Origin: Hahellaceae bacterium
GTDB taxonomy: Bacteria; Pseudomonadota; Gammaproteobacteria; Pseudomonadales; Oleiphilaceae
Assembly (NCBI GenBank): GCA_016744695.1
Contig: JADGDV010000003.1
Location: forward strand, 175,338 to 239,337
Length of the DNA: 64,000 nucleotides
Direction of reading: 5' to 3'
The notes below the pieces were generated by a model. It did no database searches, was not told where the DNA came from, and saw only the letters and a list, made by a program, of their open reading frames with translations. This document shows positions 21,753-33,824 of this stretch, piece after piece. Position 1 is the stretch's first letter. Every line of letters starts with the position of its first letter. The position numbers and the translations under genes were made by a program.

Positions 21753-22229
21753 TTATACGTGTAAAACTTCATCAATTTCATACTCTACAATACCATTTGG
21801 TATTTGGATGGCAACAACCTCACCTTCCTCTTTTCCTATTAACGCACGAGCTATAGGCGATGAAACTGAGATTTTACCTTCTTTAATGCTAGCCTCATCC
21901 TCTCCAACAATCTGGTAACAGGCCTCTTCATCAGTATCCACATTAATCAAATTAACAGTCGTACCAAAAATAACCTTACCTGTTTTTTCAATCTTTGTTA
22001 CATCAATCACCTGAGAGAGCGATAACTTTGACTCAACCTCAATGACTCGCCCTTCCATAAAACTTTGTTGCTCTCTCGCCGCATGGTATTCTGCATTTTC
22101 TTTCAAGTCACCATGTGCTCTAGCTTCCGCAATAGCCTCAACTATACGAGGACGCTCAACTGTTTTTAAATTTTTTATTTCATCACGCAGGGCTTGCTCA
22201 CCCTTAACAGTCATTGGAATTCTGTTCAT
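21753..22229 (-). CDS. greA: Transcription elongation factor GreA
   Basis: GreA rescues backtracked RNA polymerase by stimulating transcript cleavage. The N-terminal coiled coil ([24 protein letters not shown]) carries the acidic tip region [20 protein letters not shown], and the C-terminal FKBP-like domain ends [11 protein letters not shown]. The 158-residue length is normal. It follows carB on the same strand after a terminator. Confidence 0.97.
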   Translation of the reverse strand: MNRIPMTVKGEQALRDEIKNLKTVERPRIVEAIAEARAHGDLKENAEYHAAREQQSFMEGRVIEVESKLSLSQVIDVTKIEKTGKVIFGTTVNLINVDTDEEACYQIVGEDEASIKEGKISVSSPIARALIGKEEGEVVAIQIPNGIVEYEIDEVLHV

Positions 22230-22254
22230 TTCAAATCAACCTTAAATCATAAAA

Positions 22255-22292
22255 ACAAAAACCCCACCCGATATAATCAAGTGGGGCTCTGA
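22255..22292 (-). terminator. carB terminator
   Basis: On the minus strand AGCCCCACTTG folds on CGGGTGGGGT and is followed by TTTTTGTTTTT. It lies between carB and greA. Confidence 0.85.
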
Positions 22293-22305
22293 ATATTCGT
22301 TATAT

Positions 22306-25300
22306 TTAATGCATGTCTTGGAGGCGTCTTACCGTTTTCTCCGGCCCAAACTTAATAGCGCGACAAAACGCCTCACCACCCGCTAGCGTTGTGGTATAAG
22401 TTACCTTATGCTGCAAGGCTGATTGACGAATCTGGGAAGAATCAGCAATAGCCCTTCGCCCCTCTGTTGTATTAATAATAAGATCAATCTCATCGTTTTT
22501 AATTGCATCAACGATGTGAGGACGACCTTCATTAACTTTATTAACTGACGACACAGCAATGCCGGCAGCTTTCATTATTCTTGCTGTTCCACTTGTAGCA
22601 ACCAACTTAAAGCCAGCCTCAACCAAATCTCTACCTAGAGTTACCGCGGACTCTTTATCAACGTCACGAACACTAATAAATGCCGTTCCACCTGAAGGCA
22701 ATATTTCACCCGCAGCAAGAGCACCTTTGGCAAACGCTTCATCGAAGCTATCACCAATACCCATTACCTCGCCTGTAGACTTCATTTCAGGCCCTAATAT
22801 GGGATCAACACCCTGGAACTTATTGAAAGGAAATACAGATTCTTTAACGCTGAAATGCTTTGGTATGATTTCTTTAGTGAAGCCCTGCTCTTCTAGAGAC
22901 TTACCTGCCATGCAGCGTGCTGCAATTTTAGCTAATGAAACACCAATGGCCTTAGATACAAACGGAACAGTTCTCGATGCACGAGGATTAACCTCAATTA
23001 CATATATTTCATCATCCTGATATGCCAACTGAACATTCATTAACCCGACAACACCCAGCTCTAGAGCCATACGCTTAACAATGTCACGCATACGATCTTG
23101 AATATCAGCAGCCAATGTATAAGGAGGCAAAGAACATGCAGAGTCACCAGAGTGGACCCCCGCCTGCTCTATATGCTGCATAATGGACCCGATAACAACC
23201 TGTGTACCATCACATATTGCATCAATATCAACTTCAATCGCCGCATTAAGGAAGTGATCCAGCAGCACAGGGCTATCATTTGATACGCTAACTGCCTCAC
23301 GCATATAACGAGTCAATTCAGTCTCACTATAAACAATTTCCATTGCTCGACCACCCAAAACATAAGAAGGTCTAACCACCAAGGGGTAACCCAACTCTTT
23401 AGCTGCAACAATACCTTCTTCAAGGCTTCTCACTGTCGCATTAGGCGGCTGCAATATATTTAAACGCTGAAGCATTTTCTGAAAACGCTCACGATCCTCT
23501 GCTCGATCTATAGCGTCTGGAGAGGTACCAATAATAGGTACACCCGCCTCTTCAAGACCACGAGCCAGTTTCAGTGGAGTCTGACCGCCATATTGAACAA
23601 TTACGCCTTTAGGCTTCTCTAGATCAATAATCTCAAGAACATCTTCTAATGTTATTGGCTCAAAATAAAGTCGGTCTGAAGTATCATAATCGGTCGAAAC
23701 TGTTTCTGGGTTACAGTTAATCATAATGGCTTCATAACCATCTTCTTTCATCGCTAAAGAAGCATGAACACAGCAGTAATCGAACTCAATACCTTGCCCA
23801 ATTCGGTTAGGACCACCACCTATAACAACAATCTTTTCATTGTCAGTTACGTCTGATTCACATTCTTCTTCATAGCTTGAGTACATATAAGCCGTGGATG
23901 AAGAGAATTCAGCCGCACAAGTATCAACGCGTTTATAAACAGGGCGAACATTTAAATCATGGCGTAATTTACGGAATTCTTTTTCCGACACATCCATTAA
24001 CTGAGCTAAACGAGTATCTGAAAACCCCTTACGCTTAAGCCTGAACATTACTTCTTTGGTTATATCAGCCTTACCTAACTGAGCCACTTTAGACTCTTCT
24101 TTAATAAGGTCTTCTATTTGAACGAGGTACCATGGATCAACGCCACTATACTCATAGATTTCTTCAACACCCATGCCTGAACGAAATGCATCACCAATAA
24201 ACCAGATACGCTCAGCGGTTGGTGTTTTAAGCTCACGAACCAAACTTTCTTTCGCATCATCAGCAGCAAGATCTAGCTGAGGATCAAAACCACACGAACC
24301 CACCTCAAGACCACGAAGTGCTTTTTGAATAGACTCCTGGAACGTTCGACCAATGGCCATAACCTCACCAACAGACTTCATTTGCGTTGTTAAACGCGGG
24401 TCAGCCTGAGGGAACTTTTCAAATGTAAATCGAGGTATTTTAGTAACAACATAATCGATAGAAGGCTCAAATGAAGCCGGCGTCGCACCGCCTGTAATAT
24501 CATTCTGAAGCTCATCAAGGGTATAACCTATCGCTAATTTAGCTGCAATTTTAGCAATTGGGAAACCTGTAGCCTTTGAGGCCAAAGCAGAAGAACGAGA
24601 TACGCGAGGATTCATTTCAATGATGACCATACGACCATCAGTAGGACAAATACCAAACTGAACGTTAGAACCACCCGTCTCAATACCAATTTCACGCAAT
24701 ACAGCCAAAGAGGCGTTACGCATAATTTGATATTCTTTATCGGTCAATGTTTGTGCTGGAGCAACAGTAATTGAGTCTCCAGTGTGAACACCCATGGCAT
24801 CAAAATTTTCAATAGCACAGACAATGATGCAGTTATCATTACGGTCTCGTACCACTTCCATCTCATATTCTTTCCAGCCAATCAGTGATTCATCAATCAG
24901 CAACTCACTAGTCGGTGACAAATCTAGACCACGAGTACAAATTTCTTCAAACTCATCTCTGTTATAGGCAATACCACCCCCCGTTCCACCCATCGTAAAT
25001 GAAGGACGGATAATACAAGGGAAGCCTAATTGCTCAAGCGCCTGAAACGACTCTTCCAAGCTATGTGCAATTGCAGAGCGAGGGGTTTCAAGCCCTATAG
25101 CGGTCATAGCCTTATCAAAACGATCGCGATCTTCTGCCTTATCAATGGCATCAGCATCAGCACCAATCATTTCAACGCTGTATTTCTGCAACACGCCATG
25201 ACGCTCAAGATCAAGCGCACAGTTTAGTGCCGTCTGGCCACCCATAGTAGGCAACAAAGCATCTGGGCGCTCTTTCTCAATAATTTTCTCAACAGTCTTC

Positions 25301-25512
25301 CATGTAATGGGCTCAATATAAGTAGAGTCAGCCATTGATGGATCTGTCATAATTGTTGCAGGGTTAGAATTAACCAGTATTACCCGATAACCCTCTTCTC
25401 TAAGCGCTTTACAAGCCTGCGCTCCAGAATAGTCAAATTCACAAGCCTGACCAATAACAATTGGGCCTGCACCCAAAATCAAAACACTCTTAAGGTCGGT
25501 ACGCTTTGGCAT
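22306..25512 (-). CDS. carB: Carbamoyl-phosphate synthase large subunit
   Basis: CarB makes carbamoyl phosphate from bicarbonate, ATP and ammonia delivered by CarA, for arginine and pyrimidines. Two homologous ATP-grasp halves are clear: [20 protein letters not shown] opens the first and [20 protein letters not shown] the second, and the C-terminal MGS-like allosteric domain holds [16 protein letters not shown] start at [11 protein letters not shown], which is the family N-terminus; the frame runs 13 codons further upstream without support. The resulting 1068 residues are close to the usual length. Confidence 0.97.
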   Translation of the reverse strand: MPKRTDLKSVLILGAGPIVIGQACEFDYSGAQACKALREEGYRVILVNSNPATIMTDPSMADSTYIEPITWKTVEKIIEKERPDALLPTMGGQTALNCALDLERHGVLQKYSVEMIGADADAIDKAEDRDRFDKAMTAIGLETPRSAIAHSLEESFQALEQLGFPCIIRPSFTMGGTGGGIAYNRDEFEEICTRGLDLSPTSELLIDESLIGWKEYEMEVVRDRNDNCIIVCAIENFDAMGVHTGDSITVAPAQTLTDKEYQIMRNASLAVLREIGIETGGSNVQFGICPTDGRMVIIEMNPRVSRSSALASKATGFPIAKIAAKLAIGYTLDELQNDITGGATPASFEPSIDYVVTKIPRFTFEKFPQADPRLTTQMKSVGEVMAIGRTFQESIQKALRGLEVGSCGFDPQLDLAADDAKESLVRELKTPTAERIWFIGDAFRSGMGVEEIYEYSGVDPWYLVQIEDLIKEESKVAQLGKADITKEVMFRLKRKGFSDTRLAQLMDVSEKEFRKLRHDLNVRPVYKRVDTCAAEFSSSTAYMYSSYEEECESDVTDNEKIVVIGGGPNRIGQGIEFDYCCVHASLAMKEDGYEAIMINCNPETVSTDYDTSDRLYFEPITLEDVLEIIDLEKPKGVIVQYGGQTPLKLARGLEEAGVPIIGTSPDAIDRAEDRERFQKMLQRLNILQPPNATVRSLEEGIVAAKELGYPLVVRPSYVLGGRAMEIVYSETELTRYMREAVSVSNDSPVLLDHFLNAAIEVDIDAICDGTQVVIGSIMQHIEQAGVHSGDSACSLPPYTLAADIQDRMRDIVKRMALELGVVGLMNVQLAYQDDEIYVIEVNPRASRTVPFVSKAIGVSLAKIAARCMAGKSLEEQGFTKEIIPKHFSVKESVFPFNKFQGVDPILGPEMKSTGEVMGIGDSFDEAFAKGALAAGEILPSGGTAFISVRDVDKESAVTLGRDLVEAGFKLVATSGTARIMKAAGIAVSSVNKVNEGRPHIVDAIKNDEIDLIINTTEGRRAIADSSQIRQSALQHKVTYTTTLAGGEAFCRAIKFGPEKTVRRLQDMH

Positions 25513-25664
25513 AGAGTTCAATCCATCTATATCGGTTTTAATTCGGAGCATCGCTTATCAACAATCGAGCCCCAATTAACAAATGCTTCAGTTTTACTAT
25601 CGATTGACGTTTTTTACGACCGTTCCGACAGCATTACTTCGAGTACTTCAAGCACTTCAAGTAG

Positions 25665-26813
25665 TTATGCACGAAATATTTCCATAGAAGCAATAAATTG
25701 GTCAAATAACGGCGCTACATCCTCGGGACCAGGGCTCGCTTCAGGGTGCCCCTGAAAACTAAACGCGGGTGTATCTGTGCGACGAATACCCTGCAAAGAA
25801 CCATCAAACAATGATTTATGTGTCGCCTCAAGGCAATCAGGTAGCGAAGACTCATCAACAGCAAAACCATGGTTTTGACTAGTAATCATCACTGTCCCGT
25901 CACTCAAACACTGCACAGGGTGATTTGCGCCATGATGACCAAACTTCATTTTTAGAGTTTGTGCACCGCTTGCCAAAGCCAATAACTGATGGCCCAGACA
26001 TATACCAAAAATAGGCGTTTTAGAAGCCAGCACTTCTTTTATTGCTGCTATAGCGTAATCACAAGGCTCAGGGTCACCCGGGCCGTTCGATAAAAATACG
26101 CCATCCGGATTCATTGCTAAAACTTCGGATGCAGGCGTTTGAGCCGGCACAATGGTCAAACGACAACCACGATCAGCAAGCATTCTTAAAATATTATGTT
26201 TAACACCAAAGTCATAAGCAACAACATGAAAGCCTTCAGCTTCATTCTTGCCGTATCCTGCTTTAAGATCCCAGCTAGACTCAGTCCATGAAGAAACATC
26301 TGATCGTGTTACTTCTTTCGCAAGATCCATCCCCTTTAAACCTGGGAAATCTTTAGCGGCAGATAAAGCGGCTTCTTCAGCCAGCTTTTCAAGCGCAGCA
26401 TCACCCGCAAGAATACAGCCGTTTTGAGCACCCTTTTCACGAAGAATTCGAGTCAGTCGACGCGTATCTATATCTGCTATAGCAACAATGCCATTTTCTT
26501 TTAAGTAAACATCTAATGACTTCTCGGAACGCCAATTACTTGCGATTAAAGGCAAGTCTCTGATCACTAAGCCTGCAGCGGCAAGTGTATCTGACTCAAC
26601 ATCCTCAGAGTTCACACCTGTATTACCAATATGCGGATAAGTGAGCGTTACAATTTGGCGGGCGTAGGACGGATCAGTCAGGATTTCCTGATAACCGGTC
26701 ATTGATGTATTAAAAACCACTTCTCCGCTAGATTGTCCATCCGCGCCGATAGAAATCCCTTTAAAAATACTTCCATCTTCAAGGGCAAGAATTGCAGGTT
26801 TAATCAACACCAT
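25665..26813 (-). CDS. carA: Carbamoyl-phosphate synthase small (glutaminase) subunit
   Basis: CarA hydrolyses glutamine and channels ammonia to CarB. The N-terminal domain has [17 protein letters not shown], and the class I amidotransferase domain has the nucleophile motif [12 protein letters not shown] and the His/Glu pair in [13 protein letters not shown]. The start is unclear: the ATG given here abuts the ribosome binding site (AGAGGAG directly before ATGGTG), whereas the TTG two codons later has ideal spacing and would give [12 protein letters not shown], matching the family start. carB follows after about 150 bases. Confidence 0.97.
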   Translation of the reverse strand: MVLIKPAILALEDGSIFKGISIGADGQSSGEVVFNTSMTGYQEILTDPSYARQIVTLTYPHIGNTGVNSEDVESDTLAAAGLVIRDLPLIASNWRSEKSLDVYLKENGIVAIADIDTRRLTRILREKGAQNGCILAGDAALEKLAEEAALSAAKDFPGLKGMDLAKEVTRSDVSSWTESSWDLKAGYGKNEAEGFHVVAYDFGVKHNILRMLADRGCRLTIVPAQTPASEVLAMNPDGVFLSNGPGDPEPCDYAIAAIKEVLASKTPIFGICLGHQLLALASGAQTLKMKFGHHGANHPVQCLSDGTVMITSQNHGFAVDESSLPDCLEATHKSLFDGSLQGIRRTDTPAFSFQGHPEASPGPEDVAPLFDQFIASMEIFRA

Positions 26814-26839
26814 CTCCTCTTTAAATCGATTGACAAAGG

Positions 26840-26867
26840 CTTATAATATACTGATTCAACTTGTAAA
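26840..26867 (-). promoter_or_regulatory. Candidate carA promoter
   Basis: The minus strand has TTTACA and TATAAG separated by 16 bases, 27 bases before the carA start. The -35 element overlaps the T-run of the terminator just upstream. The assignment is by eye and only moderate. Confidence 0.4.
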
Positions 26868-26902
26868 AAAGCGAGATGAGAAAACTCTCACCTCGCTTTT
26901 TT
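26865..26902 (-). terminator. Terminator or attenuator between dapB and carA
   Basis: A strong stem AAAAAAGCGAG-TGAGA pairs with TCTCA-CTCGCTTTTTT around AAAA; both strands have T-runs. It lies between dapB and carA and may either end the dapB transcript or attenuate carA. Confidence 0.8.
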
Positions 26903-27059
26903 ATTATGAAATTCAGCAGCGGCTCGAATACGACTTACACATGGCGTATTTTACCGAACCTAGATTCTGTATCCAAGCTATAGCCACATAGGCATGCTCA
27001 AAACCGTGTCATTCTACTGTTTTCAGGCCTTTCTGTCTATGAATCAATTAACTCTTTTA

Positions 27060-27085
27060 AGGTGGCAGCATCTCTATGCCACCAC
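27060..27085 (-). terminator. Hairpin directly after dapB
   Basis: GGTGGCATAG...TGCCACC forms a GC-rich stem 30 bases after the dapB stop, followed only by TTAAAAG on the minus strand. It is a weak terminator or an RNA-stabilising hairpin. Confidence 0.4.
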
Positions 27086-27112
27086 CCTACAACTTGATAA
27101 CAGAACACAAAG

Positions 27113-27919
<807 letters not shown>

Positions 27920-27954
27920 TCACTCTCTTTATAACCATTAACTGTCAAATACAA

Positions 27955-27992
27955 AAATGGGGCCTCGACTTTAATCATAAGGGCCCCACTTT
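27955..27992 (-). terminator. dnaJ terminator
   Basis: On the minus strand TGGGGCCC pairs with GGCCCCA across about 16 bases and is followed by TTTTTGT. It lies between dnaJ and dapB. Confidence 0.8.
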
Positions 27993-28029
27993 AGATGATA
28001 ACCTGAATTTAAAACCTGCAATCTACAAG

Positions 28030-29175
28030 CTATAATTTCATATCATCAAAGAAGCTTTTCACTCCTTCAAACCAAGAGTGCTTATTAGGTGCATGCTGAC
28101 TATCACCTCCAGACTCCATCGTTTTTTGAAGCTCTTTAAGTAACTCTTTCTGCTTTTTGTTTAAATTAGCAGGCGTTTCAACCGTCACCCTGCAAAGCAG
28201 ATCACCGGCACCACCACCTCTAACTGGCGCTACACCCTTACCACGCAACCGGAACATTTTTCCTGTTTGCGTTTCAGCAGGTATTTTTAGCTTAACCCGT
28301 CCATTTAAAGTAGGAACTTCCAACTCCCCACCCAACGCCGCATCAACAAAAGTAATAGGTACATCACAATATAGATTCTTACCATCCCTTACAAAGATAG
28401 GGTGATCTCTAACGGCAATTTGCACATAAAGGTCGCCAGACGGCCCACCCTGCACACCAGCCTCTCCCTCTCCTGCCAGGCGAATTCTATCACCTGTATC
28501 AACACCTGCAGGCACTTTTACAGACAGTGTTTTTTGTTCTTCAACTATTCCTGCACCATGACAACTCTTACAAGGCTTCTTAATAACCTTGCCACGCCCA
28601 CGACAATGAGGACACGTCTGCTGAACAGAGAAGAAACCCTGCTGCATACGCACCTGACCTGCACCATGACATGTACCACAAACTTCAGGTTTAGATCCTT
28701 TTTCAGCGCCACTTCCATTACACGGCTTACAGTTAATTTGTGTTGGCACCTTTATTTTTACAGTTGTTCCTTTAACTGCATTTTCAAGATCTAGGTCCAG
28801 CGTATATCTTAGGTCAGCACCACGAGTTGATCGACTACGACCACCGCCACCTCCGCCGCCGCCACCAAAAATATCACCAAAAACATCACCAAAAATATCG
28901 CTAAAGTTGCCGTTGCCGTTTCCACCACCAAAGCCACCACCAGCACTTCCATCTACACCTGCGTGACCATACTGATCATAGGCTGCTCGTTTTTCTGAGT
29001 TAGAAAGAATTTCATAGGCTTCCGAAGCTTCTTTAAATTTGTCTTCAGAGTCCTTATCATCAGGATTTCTATCCGGGTGATGTTTCATCGCCATCTTTCT
29101 ATAGGCTTTTTTTACTTCTTTCTCATCCGCGGACTTAGCTACACCGAGGACCTCGTAATAATCTCGCTTTGACAT
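28030..29175 (-). CDS. dnaJ: Chaperone protein DnaJ
   Basis: DnaJ stimulates the DnaK ATPase and presents substrates. The J domain starts [12 protein letters not shown] and has HPDRN (the HPD motif); a Gly/Phe-rich section with a run of nine glycines follows; four zinc-finger repeats [24 protein letters not shown] and CKSCHGAG are intact; then come the client-binding domains. I start at MSKRDYYEV; the frame extends 13 codons upstream without family similarity. Length is 381 residues. Confidence 0.97.
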   Translation of the reverse strand: MSKRDYYEVLGVAKSADEKEVKKAYRKMAMKHHPDRNPDDKDSEDKFKEASEAYEILSNSEKRAAYDQYGHAGVDGSAGGGFGGGNGNGNFSDIFGDVFGDIFGGGGGGGGGRSRSTRGADLRYTLDLDLENAVKGTTVKIKVPTQINCKPCNGSGAEKGSKPEVCGTCHGAGQVRMQQGFFSVQQTCPHCRGRGKVIKKPCKSCHGAGIVEEQKTLSVKVPAGVDTGDRIRLAGEGEAGVQGGPSGDLYVQIAVRDHPIFVRDGKNLYCDVPITFVDAALGGELEVPTLNGRVKLKIPAETQTGKMFRLRGKGVAPVRGGGAGDLLCRVTVETPANLNKKQKELLKELQKTMESGGDSQHAPNKHSWFEGVKSFFDDMKL

Positions 29176-29212
29176 AGATGTTCTGCTGTATTTCTGGTGT
29201 TTTTTAAATAGC

Positions 29213-29245
29213 ACAACGCGGGAGAAGACCCCCGCGCTTTGCCTA
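29213..29245 (-). repeat. GC-rich hairpin between dnaK and dnaJ
   Basis: GCGCGGGGGTCTTCTCCCGC folds into a CGCGGG/CCCGCG stem in the short dnaK-dnaJ gap. There is no T-run, so it is more likely a processing or stability hairpin, which could explain unequal dnaK and dnaJ levels. Confidence 0.5.
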
Positions 29246-29269
29246 CAATAGATAGAAAGCTATAGCTTA

Positions 29270-31189
29270 CTACTTATCTTCTTTAACTTCTTCAAACTCG
29301 GCATCAACTACGTCATCATCAGCATTCTGAGTTTGAGCTTGCTCACCCTCAGGCGCTCCAGCACCCGCTGCTGCCTGCTCAGCTTGTAGCTTTTCAGCCA
29401 GCTTAGAAGAAACTTCTGTCAATTTCTGACTCTTAGCTTCAATATCGTCCTTATCATCACCCTTAATTGCTTCTTCAAGCTCAGTGATAGCGGTTTCGAT
29501 TTGAGCTTTTTCTTCTGCTTCAGCCTTATCACCAGCTTCTTCAACTGTTTTCTTAACTGCATGAATTAAGCCGTCAGCCTGATTTCGAACAGTGATAAGC
29601 TCTTCAAACTTCTGATCTTCTTCTGCATGACTTTCAGCATCACGTACCATATTCTCTACTTCATCATCAGACAAACCTGAAGAAGCCTTGATTACAATAG
29701 ACTGCTCCTTACCAGTTGCCTTATCTTTAGCAGAAACATTCAAGATACCGTTTGCGTCAATATCAAAAGTAACTTCAATCTGAGGCATGCCACGAGGTGC
29801 TGGCGGAATATCAGATAAGTCAAAACGACCCAATGATTTATTCTGAGCAGCTTGCTTACGCTCACCCTGAACAACATGAATAGTTACTGCCGCTTGATTG
29901 TCATCAGCCGTTGAGAATACCTGAGACTTTTTAGAAGGAATCGTTGTGTTCTTATCAATCAATGATGTTGCAACACCACCCATTGTTTCGATACCTAAAG
30001 TCAAAGGCGTCACGTCAAGTAACAATACATCAGTTACATCACCAGATAATACACCCGCCTGAATTGCAGCACCCATTGCCACTGCTTCATCAGGGTTTAC
30101 ATCTCTACGAGGCTCTTTACCAAAAAATTCTTCAACTAGCTTCTGAACAAGTGGCATACGTGACTGACCACCAACAAGAATAACCTCGTCAATTTCAGTC
30201 TTATTCAAGCCAGAATCTTTCAATGCAGTCTGACATGGAATCAAGCTCTGCTTAACTAACGCTTCAACCAATGACTCCAACTTAGCACGTGTTACTTTTA
30301 CGTTAAGGTGCTTAGGCCCAGTCTGGTCTGCAGTGATATAAGGTAAGTTAACATCAGTCTGTTGAGTCGTTGAAAGTTCAACTTTCGCTTTTTCAGCCGC
30401 TTCTTTCAAACGCTGCATCGCCAAAGGATCACCCTTCAGATCAATACCGCTATCTTTCTTAAATTCATCAGCAAGGAAGTTGATCATCTTAAGGTCGAAA
30501 TCTTCACCACCCAAGAATGTATCACCGTTCGTTGCGAGTACTTCAAATTGCATTTCACCATCAACATCAGCAATTTCAATAATCGAGATATCGAATGTAC
30601 CACCACCCAAGTCATAAACCGCGATAGTTGAATCGCCCACTCTCTTATCAAGACCGTAAGCTAACGCAGCCGCTGTTGGCTCGTTGATAATACGCTTAAC
30701 TTCCAAACCAGCAATACGACCAGCATCTTTAGTTGCTTGACGCTGCGAATCATTAAAGTAAGCAGGAACAGTGATAACCGCCTCAGTTACCGACTCGCCC
30801 AGGTAATCTTCTGCTGTTTTCTTCATCTTTTTCAAGATTTCAGCAGAAACCTGTGGTGGTGCCTTTTTGTCACCCTTCACATCAACCCAAGCATCACCAT
30901 TGTCAGCCTTGGCTATTTTGTAAGGAACCATTTGAATGTCTTTTTGAACAACATCATCTTCAAAACGACGACCAATCAAACGCTTGATAGCAAATAATGT
31001 ATTCTGAGGATTAGTAACCGATTGACGCTTAGCAGGCTGGCCTACTAATATTTCATCATCAGTATAAGCAACAATAGATGGCGTAGTACGATCGCCCTCA
31101 GCATTTTCAATTACTTTTGTTTCTTTTCCGTCAAGGATAGCAACACATGAATTGGTTGTTCCTAAATCGATTCCGATTATCTTTCCCAT
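29270..31189 (-). CDS. dnaK: Chaperone protein DnaK (Hsp70)
   Basis: DnaK is the ATP-driven Hsp70 that binds unfolded proteins. The nucleotide-binding domain has [47 protein letters not shown] and VGGQSRMP; the substrate domain has [17 protein letters not shown]; the C-terminal lid ends with the acidic EEVKEDK tail. At 639 residues it is complete. It lies between grpE and dnaJ, downstream of the sigma-32 promoter in front of grpE. Confidence 0.98.
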   Translation of the reverse strand: MGKIIGIDLGTTNSCVAILDGKETKVIENAEGDRTTPSIVAYTDDEILVGQPAKRQSVTNPQNTLFAIKRLIGRRFEDDVVQKDIQMVPYKIAKADNGDAWVDVKGDKKAPPQVSAEILKKMKKTAEDYLGESVTEAVITVPAYFNDSQRQATKDAGRIAGLEVKRIINEPTAAALAYGLDKRVGDSTIAVYDLGGGTFDISIIEIADVDGEMQFEVLATNGDTFLGGEDFDLKMINFLADEFKKDSGIDLKGDPLAMQRLKEAAEKAKVELSTTQQTDVNLPYITADQTGPKHLNVKVTRAKLESLVEALVKQSLIPCQTALKDSGLNKTEIDEVILVGGQSRMPLVQKLVEEFFGKEPRRDVNPDEAVAMGAAIQAGVLSGDVTDVLLLDVTPLTLGIETMGGVATSLIDKNTTIPSKKSQVFSTADDNQAAVTIHVVQGERKQAAQNKSLGRFDLSDIPPAPRGMPQIEVTFDIDANGILNVSAKDKATGKEQSIVIKASSGLSDDEVENMVRDAESHAEEDQKFEELITVRNQADGLIHAVKKTVEEAGDKAEAEEKAQIETAITELEEAIKGDDKDDIEAKSQKLTEVSSKLAEKLQAEQAAAGAGAPEGEQAQTQNADDDVVDAEFEEVKEDK

Positions 31190-31289
31190 TTCTTTACTCC
31201 AAAACTTAAATTCGTTTCAATTTCAGTACCCGCGAGATACGAGCGTTTCAAACTGGATTACTGCATATATTGGACTTAATCTGATTTTT

Positions 31290-31904
31290 TCAAGCCTTGG
31301 CGTCTATTTTTGGTGAAGATTTAGCCACCATAACCATCGCAGGACGCACTAATCGATCATTCAAGGTGTAGCCTTTTTGAATGACGGCAATAACCGAGTT
31401 AGGCTCCGCATCAGGTGCATCAACCATAGAAATAGCCTGATGTAGCTCTGGATCAAAGGGCTCGCCCACAGGATCAACTTGATTTACATTGAACTTTTTA
31501 AGGCCCGATGTAAGCAGTGTTAAAGTCATCTCTACGCCTTCACGTAATACGGCAACACTTTCATCATCACCTGTACTACTTTCTACAGCCTTCTCTAGAC
31601 TATCAACAACAGGTAAAAGCTCTTTTGTAAATTTCTCTAAAGCAAACTTATGCGCCTTTGCCACATCTAACTCAGAGCGGCGACGAATATTTTGTGCGTC
31701 CGCTGTTGCTCTCAAAGCCTGATCTTTCAGTGCTACAACTTGCTCTTGCAGCACCGTTATTTCTTTTTTCCAGTCAGCATCACCTTCATGTGAAGCCTCA
31801 TCGCCTTCGGGTTGAACATCCTGCTCAACGTCAGCATTAAGAACTTCGTGATCCTGCGATAACTCTTCAGGATTAGTATCAACATTCTGCTCATCTACAC
31901 TCAT
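31290..31904 (-). CDS. grpE: Nucleotide exchange factor GrpE
   Basis: GrpE releases ADP from DnaK. An acidic, disordered start (about 1-45) leads into the long dimerising helix ([33 protein letters not shown]), and the beta domain carries [17 protein letters not shown] and [22 protein letters not shown]. Length 204 residues. It is the first gene of the chaperone operon and is preceded by a near-consensus heat-shock promoter. Confidence 0.97.
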   Translation of the reverse strand: MSVDEQNVDTNPEELSQDHEVLNADVEQDVQPEGDEASHEGDADWKKEITVLQEQVVALKDQALRATADAQNIRRRSELDVAKAHKFALEKFTKELLPVVDSLEKAVESSTGDDESVAVLREGVEMTLTLLTSGLKKFNVNQVDPVGEPFDPELHQAISMVDAPDAEPNSVIAVIQKGYTLNDRLVRPAMVMVAKSSPKIDAKA

Positions 31905-31956
31905 TCAGTGTTCTCCCGTTATATATCTAGATTACAAATAGCATTTATTACCGCCG

Positions 31957-31988
31957 TATATGGGGCTATCTCACAACACTTTCAAGGG
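31957..31988 (-). promoter_or_regulatory. Sigma-32 (RpoH) heat-shock promoter of grpE-dnaK-dnaJ
   Basis: On the minus strand CCCTTGAAA is followed after 14 bases by CCCCATATA. Both match the sigma-32 consensus (CTTGAAA and CCCCATNT), and the spacing is within the accepted range. It lies about 55 bases before the grpE start. Confidence 0.9.
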
Positions 31989-32074
31989 GTATTTTTTAAC
32001 CAATTTAAATCATTCAAAGAAAATTCATGATTTTCAAATTAATAGTCGTTGACTCATTTAAAAAAACAGCCATA

Positions 32075-32094
32075 CTACTGTATATACAAACATA
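32075..32094 (+). promoter_or_regulatory. Probable LexA (SOS) box of recN
   Basis: TACTGTATATACAAACATAA matches the LexA operator form CTG-N10-CAG with one mismatch (CAT instead of CAG). It lies 24 bases before the recN start, downstream of a TTGACT -35-like hexamer at 32049. recN is a classical SOS gene. Confidence 0.75.
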
Positions 32095-32117
32095 ACATTA
32101 AAACTACGGAGCCTTGC

Positions 32118-33788
32118 ATGCTAACCCAACTCACAGTAGACAACCTAGCCATTGCCGATCATCTCGAATTGATCTTTGAGCAAGGCATGACCGTGATTAC
32201 AGGTGAGACAGGCGCAGGGAAATCCATTATTTTAGGTGCTCTTGGCCTTACCCTGGGCGATAGAGCTGAAAGCGGGTTAGTAAGGCACGGCGCTGACAGA
32301 GCTGATATATCAGCCGTATTTGACATAAGCAACTTACCCAAAGCACAGAAATGGTTAGAAAGTTATGACTTAGATAGCGGTAACGAATGCATACTACGTC
32401 GAGTAATTACCAGTGAAGGCCGTTCACGAGGCTATATAAACGGTCAACCCAATGCCCTCAATAATTTACGTGAATTGGGCGAGATTCTTATAGACATCCA
32501 CAGCCAACATGAACACCAGTCATTACTTAAAAAAGAAACTCATCGCAGACTTGTTGATGAGTTCGCGGGTCTAAAACCACAATCACAAACCGTAAGTAAT
32601 GATTACAAGCAATGGCTTAAAAAATCTCAAAAGCTAGAAGAGATTAAAAGTAATCAAGATGAAATGAACGCAAAAAGCCAGCTATTAAAATATCAAGTTA
32701 AAGAACTTGATGACTTAGGGCTATCTGAAGATGAAATTTCCAACCTAGAAAAAGAACAACAATCACTAAGCCATGCAGAGCAACTCATCAGTAGCAGCCA
32801 TCAAGTACTGCAACTTTGTGACGACGGAGAAACAACCGCGCAATCTATATTATCTACAGCCCTGCACAACCTAGACTCACTCCCTGTAAAACATAAAGAC
32901 CTAAGTGAAGCACAAAGTTTGCTTTCAGACGCACTCATACAAGTTGAAGAAGCAAGCCACAGCATTCGCGGCTTTGTTGACCATTTCGAAATTGATCCAA
33001 CCAGGCTTCAAGAGGTAGATGACCGCTTAAGTTCAAGCTACCAACTAGCCAGAAAGCATAAAGTGACACCTGAAGACCTTCCGGCTCTTCAAAAACGACT
33101 TAGCGAAGAGTTAAAATCCTTTGAGAGCGGCGATGAAAATATCGATAATCTGAACGAAGAAACAGTCAGATTGGCTGAAATATACAAAGCATCGTCAGCC
33201 AAACTCACAAAGGCAAGAATTAAATCAGCCCAAACACTAGATAAAAAAATCGCAAAACAGCTTACAGATTTAGGTATGCCGTCTGTCGAATTCATTACCC
33301 ACATAGCCCCCCTGTCAGACTCCACATTCTCTCAACATGGGCGTGAAGATATTGAATTTTTAGTGAGCGCAAACCCAGGTCAACCACCTAAACCTTTAAA
33401 TAAAGTGGCATCAGGCGGAGAACTTTCACGCATAAGCCTTTCTATTCAGGTTGCCACAGCGCAAACGTCAACCATCCCAACACTGGTGTTCGATGAAGTT
33501 GATGTAGGCATTGGTGGAGCAACAGCCGAAGTCGTCGGTAAGCTACTTAGAAAATTAGGAGATAAAGGGCAAGTACTCAGTGTGACCCACCTACCTCAAG
33601 TGGCATCACAAGGGCATCACCACTTATTTGTTAGCAAACTAACGAATAAAGAAGAAACCCACTCAAGTATTAACACACTTGATGGCGATAAACGCACCCA
33701 AGAGGTGGCTCGAATGTTAGGTGGGGTCAATATTACAGAGCATACACTGGCGCATGCTCAAGAAATGCTAGAACTAACCGAAGCCTAA
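32118..33788 (+). CDS. recN: DNA repair protein RecN
   Basis: RecN is an SMC-like ATPase acting in double-strand break repair. I start at MLTQLTVDNLAIADHLEL, which has ACGGAG in front and matches the family. Walker A is ITGETGAGKSIILGALGL; a central coiled-coil zone follows (about 150-370); the ABC signature is NKVASGGELSRISLSIQV and Walker B is TLVFDEVDVGIGG; the tail has VLSVTHLPQVAS. Length is 556 residues. A LexA box upstream predicts SOS induction. Confidence 0.96.
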   Translation: MLTQLTVDNLAIADHLELIFEQGMTVITGETGAGKSIILGALGLTLGDRAESGLVRHGADRADISAVFDISNLPKAQKWLESYDLDSGNECILRRVITSEGRSRGYINGQPNALNNLRELGEILIDIHSQHEHQSLLKKETHRRLVDEFAGLKPQSQTVSNDYKQWLKKSQKLEEIKSNQDEMNAKSQLLKYQVKELDDLGLSEDEISNLEKEQQSLSHAEQLISSSHQVLQLCDDGETTAQSILSTALHNLDSLPVKHKDLSEAQSLLSDALIQVEEASHSIRGFVDHFEIDPTRLQEVDDRLSSSYQLARKHKVTPEDLPALQKRLSEELKSFESGDENIDNLNEETVRLAEIYKASSAKLTKARIKSAQTLDKKIAKQLTDLGMPSVEFITHIAPLSDSTFSQHGREDIEFLVSANPGQPPKPLNKVASGGELSRISLSIQVATAQTSTIPTLVFDEVDVGIGGATAEVVGKLLRKLGDKGQVLSVTHLPQVASQGHHHLFVSKLTNKEETHSSINTLDGDKRTQEVARMLGGVNITEHTLAHAQEMLELTEA

Positions 33789-33796
33789 AACTAAAA

Positions 33797-33824
33797 TTTA
33801 GGCTTTAGGCTTTAGGCTTTAGGC
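33797..33824. repeat. Four tandem copies of a 7-bp unit (TTTAGGC)
   Basis: Four perfect copies lie between the convergent recN and fur genes and run into the last codons and stop of fur. Together with GCCTAAA in the recN stop region they can form hairpins. Copy-number change would shift the frame of the fur tail, but a stop is met within one repeat period in every case. Confidence 0.9.

Noticed and set aside
26830..26850. Plus-strand promoter TTGACA...TATAAT near 26830
   Set aside because: The two hexamers are only six bases apart and no plus-strand gene follows.
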